46,394 nucleotides of DNA from Lentibacillus populi (GTDB lineage Bacteria > Bacillota > Bacilli > Bacillales > Amphibacillaceae): positions 1 through 46,394 of the forward strand of contig BMJD01000034.1 of the NCBI GenBank assembly GCA_014642895.1, given 5' to 3'. The notes beneath the pieces are model-generated. The model was not told the DNA's origin. It saw only the letters and a program-made list of their open reading frames with translations, and ran no database searches. A program made the position numbers and the translations under genes. Position 1 is the stretch's first letter; each line of letters opens with the position of its first letter. Below, one piece after another: positions 42,394 through 46,394 of the stretch.

Positions 42394-42966
42394 CTATGCA
42401 GCACTTAACAATGTCTTTGGCTGTTTGTTGAACAAGAAAAATATGCCAATGGTACAAATAACGAATGATGGTAAAATATATGAGCTGTTATAGAGTAAAG
42501 AATATATCCATACGTTCATTCCATCGATTGCCGATCCGAAGAATACAACCCCTGCAGCAAAGTGTGCGGCAAAACGTAATATTGAACCAAGAAACACACC
42601 TGCCATAATATAAGCTAACGAACGCTTCGTATTCCCTTCTTTTACAGCCCGTTGAATACGCTTAGCAAAAACACCGGCAAAACCGATTACAGTAAAGGCA
42701 ACGCCATAATCAAGTACGCCTTGCCACGGAACCAAAATATAAGCGGATCCTACCGCAACCTGCAAAACACCCCAAAGGAATCCTGACAACAATCCGCCTT
42801 TCAACCCCCAGCGAAACGCAACAATAAAGATTGGAATCATGGCAAGTGAAATCGACCCGCCCTGCGCCCAAATTTTAAACGACAAAAATGGAACGAGATC
42901 AAGCATTAAAGCAAGTGCCGTAAAAATGGCCACCTCAATCAAAAATAATGTTCGTTTAGTCCGCAT
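42394..42966 (-). CDS. thiT: ThiT thiamine ECF transporter S component
   Basis: This 190-residue substrate-binding membrane protein (YuaJ/ThiT) captures thiamine and works with the shared EcfA-A'-T energy module elsewhere. Six helices are predicted. Hallmarks: the N-terminal EVAIFTALALMLDLVPFL, GGSISLAMIPIFIVAFRWGLKGGLLSGFLWGVLQ, the R-x-AHFAAGVVFFG stretch and the NSSYILPSF helix. The ATG at 42966 is chosen since GGGGAGGAG precedes it; a longer open frame reaches the riboswitch terminator. A TPP riboswitch controls it. Confidence 0.95.
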   Translation of the reverse strand: MRTKRTLFLIEVAIFTALALMLDLVPFLSFKIWAQGGSISLAMIPIFIVAFRWGLKGGLLSGFLWGVLQVAVGSAYILVPWQGVLDYGVAFTVIGFAGVFAKRIQRAVKEGNTKRSLAYIMAGVFLGSILRFAAHFAAGVVFFGSAIDGMNVWIYSLLYNSSYILPSFVICTIGIFFLFNKQPKTLLSAA

Positions 42967-43028
42967 ACGAAACTCCTCCCCTTTTCCAGCAGTAAAAAAC
43001 AGCCGAAAGCGAATATTTTTTGCACACA

Positions 43029-43088
43029 AAAAAAGCAATGACAAAGGGGAAGCTTCCTGATGGGGAATCCGCTCACATTGCTTTTTAT
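43029..43088 (-). terminator. Riboswitch-controlled terminator before thiT
   Basis: AAAAGCAATG... / ...CATTGCTTTT outer stem with an inner GGGAA/TTCCCC stem, followed by a run of eight Ts on the minus strand. It lies 12 nt past the TPP aptamer, the usual place of the expression platform. Confidence 0.85.
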
Positions 43089-43099
43089 TCCATCAAAAA

Positions 43100-43190
43100 A
43101 GCCACCATCCCTACGCTAGTATTAACTAACAGGTTCAAAGGGTAAGAACTAAATTACTGTTCACTCTCAGCCATATGGCTCCCCCTGCAG
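43100..43190 (-). promoter_or_regulatory. TPP riboswitch (THI element)
   Basis: On the minus strand: GGGGGAGCC, GGCTGAGAG, ACCCTTTGAACCTGTTAG, then TAATACTAGCGTAGGGATGG. All conserved TPP-aptamer blocks (CUGAGA, ACCC, GAACCUG, the GCGUAGGGA turn) are present. It is followed by a terminator, so thiamine pyrophosphate would stop transcription into thiT. Confidence 0.95.
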
Positions 43191-43222
43191 ACTTTTCTTT
43201 CTATGCTTTTTTCGTTACGTGT

Positions 43223-43251
43223 ATTATAGCCTATTTATCATCTGGTGACAA
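43223..43251 (-). promoter_or_regulatory. Sigma-A promoter of the TPP riboswitch/thiT transcript
   Basis: TTGTCA (43251-43246), a 17-nt spacer and TATAAT (43228-43223) on the minus strand, about 30 nt before the aptamer. Confidence 0.85.
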
Positions 43252-43270
43252 TGCCCTGATCCAGCAATTC

Positions 43271-45055
43271 CTACAGTGCTAAAAATTCCTCAACATCATT
43301 CACACACAATTGGATGGCACTTTCCCAGAAGTCCGGCTTCGTTAAATCAACTCCCAAATGAATCTCCGCCAATTCTTCCACGGTCATCCTACCTGTATCA
43401 CGTAACAGTTCAATATATTCATCTTCAAAACTGCCGCCTTTTTCAAGGGCATATGCATAAATGCCCAGACTAAACAGATAGCCAAACGTATACGGAAAAT
43501 TGTAAAACGGTGTACCTGTAATATGAAAATGCAGTTTTGACGCCCAAAAATTCGGATCATATTCTTCAAGCGCCCCGCAATAGGCTTCCTTTTGCGCCTC
43601 AACCATCAGTTCATTCAATCTCGGAACTGGTACCATCCCTTGTTTCCGCTCCTCATAAAACCGTTGTTCAAAAATAAACCGTGCATGAATATTCATAAAA
43701 AAGGCAACACTACGCTGAATTTTATCTTCCAGCACAGATAATTTTTCCTCTTTATTTCGAGCGTTTTTTACCGATGCATCGGCAATAATCATTTCTGCAA
43801 ACGTTGACGCCGTTTCCGCAACATTCATTGCATACCGCTGATTTAGTCCATTCACATCATTCATCACGTGTTGATGATAGGCGTGGCCTAATTCATGTGC
43901 CAAGGTTGCAATATTCGAGGTTGTTCCCGAATAGGTCATAAAAATACGAGTTTGTCCACTATCTGGAAAGCTCGTGCAAAATCCACCCGGGCGTTTGCCA
44001 GCACGATCTTCTGCTTCGATCCAGCGTTTGTCAAAAGCCATTCGGGCAAAGCCTGCCATCTTCGGACTGAATTTACGAAAGTTCTCAACGATAAAGTTCG
44101 CTCCTTCAGTATAACTCGACGTTGTTACCGAATTCGTCAGTGGCGCCCCGATATCGTACATACTTAGTTTCTCTTGCCCTAATAATCCAGCTTTCTTTTG
44201 TAAATACTGAACAAATGGCTGTTTTTTGTTCGTTATGGCATTCCACATTGCATCCAATGTTGCTTTCTTCATCCGATTTATTGCCAGTGGCTCCTTTAAT
44301 ACACAGTTCCAATCACGATGTTTATATGTTTGCAGCCGGAAACCCGCTAAATGATTTAACGTTTGGCCAAACAGCGCAGCATTCCCAGTCCATGCTTCTC
44401 CCAACTTTTCAAATACATGTTTGCGAACAGAACGATCCGGATTACTTAATTTATTCGCTGCTTGTCCAACTGAATAGGACGTAATTCTCCCATTCTCTTC
44501 CAGATTAACATGCATATTCCCAACAACGGTTTCGTACATTTGTCCCCAGCCATGATAACCGTCGATTTGCAGGTCATTCATCAGTACTTCTTGTTCTGCT
44601 GGTAACAATTCTTTCGCCTTTTCCCTGTTTTCATTCAGGATAAAGGAAACTTCCCGCAGTCCAGGACGTTTAAGCAGCTCTTGCCAGGTTTGATCATCAA
44701 TACTGATAAATTTTTGTTCCAAATTTGTTTTTATCGCACTCATTTTCGCTGATAATTCGCTGCGTTTACCAACTAAAACAGCCGCTTTTTCATCTTTGAC
44801 ATCCTGCGCACTTAAGCAACTGACAAAGGCAGATGCTTCCCGCAGTTTTTTCATCGTTCGTTCAAGTAATTCAACAATTCTTTCCAGTTTAACAGCGTCC
44901 ACAGTTTCTTTCGCTGGATCAAAATCCGTTATCTCGGCAGCTAAATTTGCCATCTCTTCCTCTATCGTTGCTACATATGTATGAAACGCCGCTGACTCAC
45001 TTCCACCGGAAAAAATAACATCCAAATCCCATGTAGGTTCATATGTTGTTTGCAT
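43271..45055 (-). CDS. pepF: Oligoendopeptidase F, M3 family
   Basis: This 594-residue zinc metallopeptidase cuts oligopeptides in the cytoplasm. The zinc site is TLAHELGHAYHQHV (HExxH) with the third ligand Glu in the NVAETASTFAEM helix; the substrate-binding Tyr/His region YDPNFWASKLHFHITGTPFYNFPYTFGYLFS is clear. It belongs to the PepF/M3B branch. The ATG at 45055 is preferred because AAGGAG precedes it; the 22 residues further upstream lack a site. No second gene follows in the same direction before thiT control elements. Confidence 0.94.
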   Translation of the reverse strand: MQTTYEPTWDLDVIFSGGSESAAFHTYVATIEEEMANLAAEITDFDPAKETVDAVKLERIVELLERTMKKLREASAFVSCLSAQDVKDEKAAVLVGKRSELSAKMSAIKTNLEQKFISIDDQTWQELLKRPGLREVSFILNENREKAKELLPAEQEVLMNDLQIDGYHGWGQMYETVVGNMHVNLEENGRITSYSVGQAANKLSNPDRSVRKHVFEKLGEAWTGNAALFGQTLNHLAGFRLQTYKHRDWNCVLKEPLAINRMKKATLDAMWNAITNKKQPFVQYLQKKAGLLGQEKLSMYDIGAPLTNSVTTSSYTEGANFIVENFRKFSPKMAGFARMAFDKRWIEAEDRAGKRPGGFCTSFPDSGQTRIFMTYSGTTSNIATLAHELGHAYHQHVMNDVNGLNQRYAMNVAETASTFAEMIIADASVKNARNKEEKLSVLEDKIQRSVAFFMNIHARFIFEQRFYEERKQGMVPVPRLNELMVEAQKEAYCGALEEYDPNFWASKLHFHITGTPFYNFPYTFGYLFSLGIYAYALEKGGSFEDEYIELLRDTGRMTVEELAEIHLGVDLTKPDFWESAIQLCVNDVEEFLAL

Positions 45056-45212
45056 CAAACCTCTCCTTTTTATAACAATTTCTACTCCTTTCATTATATC
45101 GATAAATGTGAATATTTTCATCCTATTTGTTCAAAAACGGAAAAAACTGGATTGTCAATTTTAACCACTTTTCCAAATTGTTGAGCAAATAGTCAACCCT
45201 TTTATTGCAAAA

Positions 45213-45243
45213 CACCTTCCCACCTCTACCAGCAGGAAGGTTC
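45213..45243 (-). terminator. Hairpin after the holin gene
   Basis: CCTTCC / GGAAGG with an imperfect extension, followed on the minus strand by TGTTTTG. Weak but in the right place. Confidence 0.4.
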
Positions 45244-45266
45244 TCTTCTCCAGGTTACCCAGGTGC

Positions 45267-45509
45267 CTATTTCCCTTTCTTTACCAGCCCATTGTCGAAC
45301 AACACTTTCTTTTGCTGTTTTCCTCTCGTTGTAACGTAATTATTTTTAAACCATGCGATAATCGATGTCACGATGGTAAACAACAATGCAGCGAATTCCT
45401 TAACGATTTCAGAATCAATTGGCAAGGGGGATTTTCCAAATAGAACAAGAATCTGATTTGTTAATGCCAAAACCAATGCAGCAGTACGGATAATAGTTCC
45501 TTTATCCAA
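45267..45509 (-). CDS. Phage-type holin (SPP1/XhlB family), orphan
   Basis: This 80-residue protein resembles B. subtilis XhlB from the PBSX prophage: DKGTIIRTAALVLALTNQILVLFGKSPLPIDSE, then an amphipathic second helix (FAALLFTIVTSIIAWFKNNY) and a basic tail (TTRGKQQKKVLFDNGLVKKG). Such holins make membrane lesions for endolysin release. No endolysin, portal, tail or other phage genes are near, so it is an isolated remnant or a gene recruited for cell lysis. TTG start at 45509 with GGAGGTGG upstream. Confidence 0.85.
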   Translation of the reverse strand: MDKGTIIRTAALVLALTNQILVLFGKSPLPIDSEIVKEFAALLFTIVTSIIAWFKNNYVTTRGKQQKKVLFDNGLVKKGK

Positions 45510-45611
45510 CTAAACCACCTCCCCAAGTGGAATAAGCTTCCTACACTATTATTTTCAGTTAGTTAACATTATGTAACGGCTTATTAATTAGAACAAAAAT
45601 GGACGGCCAAT

Positions 45612-45656
45612 AGAAAAGCAACCCTGCCACGTATAAACGACGTGAACAGGGTTGCT
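45612..45656 (-). terminator. Terminator after the 46126 membrane gene
   Basis: AGCAACCCTG / CAGGGTTGCT with an inner ACGT/ACGT stem, and TTTTCTATT on the minus strand. It lies about 150 bp past the stop at 45803; nothing else is visible in that space. Confidence 0.75.
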
Positions 45657-45802
45657 GCTTATCTTGCATTAGCGGGAAATTAAGCACCCCCTCTTAAAGA
45701 ATGGAAAACAATTGAAGAAAGAAAAGCGGCGGTAACCGTATAGTCTAATTCATTCCACCAATACATTCAGAGAGGAAAAGGCCTGATGAATGAAGTTTCC
45801 CT

Positions 45803-46126
45803 TTAGCTCGGGGGGCGTTTGACCGGCAAGACCCCATTGGTAATTTTAGAAACAATAATGTTAAAGACAACGACACCAAAAATAATGACAATTATTGCAC
45901 TAATAAACTGCATCAAAATGCTGACAATTTCGTTTGGAATCGTATCCATCAAAAGGCGGGAACTATAGTATAAAAACGTGCCACCAATTCCCATCATAAT
46001 CAAACATGTCAGCAATACACCGATTATTTGTTTAAGCGTAAGTTTCCGCCACACTTCCTTATGTTTAAAAGCCGCATAAATTACATAGGCAAGTAAAACA
46101 ATTACCATCATAACTGCACGATTCAT
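45803..46126 (-). CDS. Small membrane protein, unknown (107 aa)
   Basis: It has three predicted helices (about 3-18, 35-58 and 68-92). The second and third are glycine- and isoleucine-rich, and the C-terminal tail is proline-rich and basic (NGVLPVKRPPS). It resembles no family I can name. AAGGAG precedes the ATG, with 8 nt spacing. Confidence 0.65.
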   Translation of the reverse strand: MNRAVMMVIVLLAYVIYAAFKHKEVWRKLTLKQIIGVLLTCLIMMGIGGTFLYYSSRLLMDTIPNEIVSILMQFISAIIVIIFGVVVFNIIVSKITNGVLPVKRPPS

Positions 46127-46148
46127 ATTATTTTCTCCTTATTTAAGT

Positions 46149-46394
46149 CTAGTGAATTGGTTTTCCCTGATTGACAGCTCTTTTCAGTACTTGCTGCATA
46201 TACCCGATCCCGCTGCATTTAAGCAGGGGAAACGTGATCGGTATGGATTCACCAAAACTTCCATAGACAACCCGCTTATATTTTTTACCTGTTAACACAC
46301 TAGCATTGCATAAATATAGTCAAAATGTTCAGTAAGTACTATTCCCGTAATTTTTGCCAAAAAGTCAAAGTCCAATCAAAGGTGGCACCGTCCA
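46149..46394 (-). pseudogene. Edge fragment coding in shifted frames
   Basis: At the right edge the minus strand reads LTGKKYKRVVYGSFGESIPI, TFPLLKCSGIGYMQQVLKRA and VNQGKPIH to a TAG at 46149, from a GTG at 46298 without a ribosome binding site. Just upstream, another frame reads DFDFLAKITGIVLTEHFDYI and YAMLVC before a stop. This looks like one gene broken by an indel, continuing past the window end. I do not recognise the protein. Confidence 0.45.

Noticed and set aside
1-46394. CRISPR arrays, tRNA and rRNA genes
   Set aside because: No regularly spaced direct repeats, cloverleaf sequences or conserved rRNA segments were seen anywhere.

Overview
The window is a 46.4 kb chromosomal stretch from a low-GC, endospore-forming member of the Bacillaceae. 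The evidence is the AT-rich sequence, strong AGGAGG-type ribosome binding sites, a SpoVA-type sporulation operon, Sda, a Spo0E-like phosphatase, a YjcZ-type glycine-rich peptide, a BmrA-type ABC exporter and a B. subtilis-like PatA. The mix of proteins and repeats suggests the Virgibacillus/Oceanobacillus/Lentibacillus group, but this is inference. I saw no rRNA, tRNA, CRISPR array or intact transposase.

Layout. Positions 1-9 kb hold a repeat end, a Sco1-like copper chaperone, YkyB, small unknown genes, a DJ-1/PfpI protein, a GNAT acetyltransferase whose 5' end looks frameshifted, a cell-wall amidase, EamA and MFS transporters and a di-iron repair protein (RIC/ScdA) behind an Fnr-like site. 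Positions 9-20 kb hold an FbpB-like small protein, PatA, a Spo0E-like peptide, signal peptidase I, sigma-54, proline dehydrogenase, a KtrB/KtrD-type potassium channel subunit, BmrA, and an ECF sigma factor gene directly followed by a second-type clpP. Positions 20-25 kb hold a YdjM-like membrane protein, YwpF, the moeA-moaA operon and a lipoprotein.

Positions 25.6-30.2 kb carry the most notable locus: DUF1657, YhcN/YlaJ lipoprotein, spoVAC, spoVAD, spoVAE, DUF1657, and a DUF421-DUF1657 fusion. This is the gene content of the spoVA2mob spore heat-resistance operon (the last gene is the one called 2Duf). Here two unrelated repeat elements lie between its last three genes. Positions 30-36.7 kb hold a dicarboxylate/amino-acid symporter, DUF3231, sda, several small or membrane genes and an MDR oxidoreductase. 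Positions 36.8-40 kb hold a second notable module on the minus strand: cstA, then an 85-residue protein ending in Cys-Cys, then an ArsA-type ATPase. Its logic resembles E. coli btsT-yjiX-yjiA. Positions 40-46.4 kb hold a permease, a small zinc-ribbon protein, thiT behind a TPP riboswitch, pepF, an orphan holin and an edge fragment that reads as coding in shifted frames.

At least two dispersed repeat families occur. Repeat A (about 160-216 bp, structured, GC-richer) is at 1-165 and, inverted, at 28430-28645. Repeat B (about 200-250 bp, with terminal inverted repeats containing GTTCAAAAA) is complete or near complete at 6868-7113 and 29096-29297, and partial at 14158-14200 and 34762-34881. All calls come from reading the sequence; no database search was possible.
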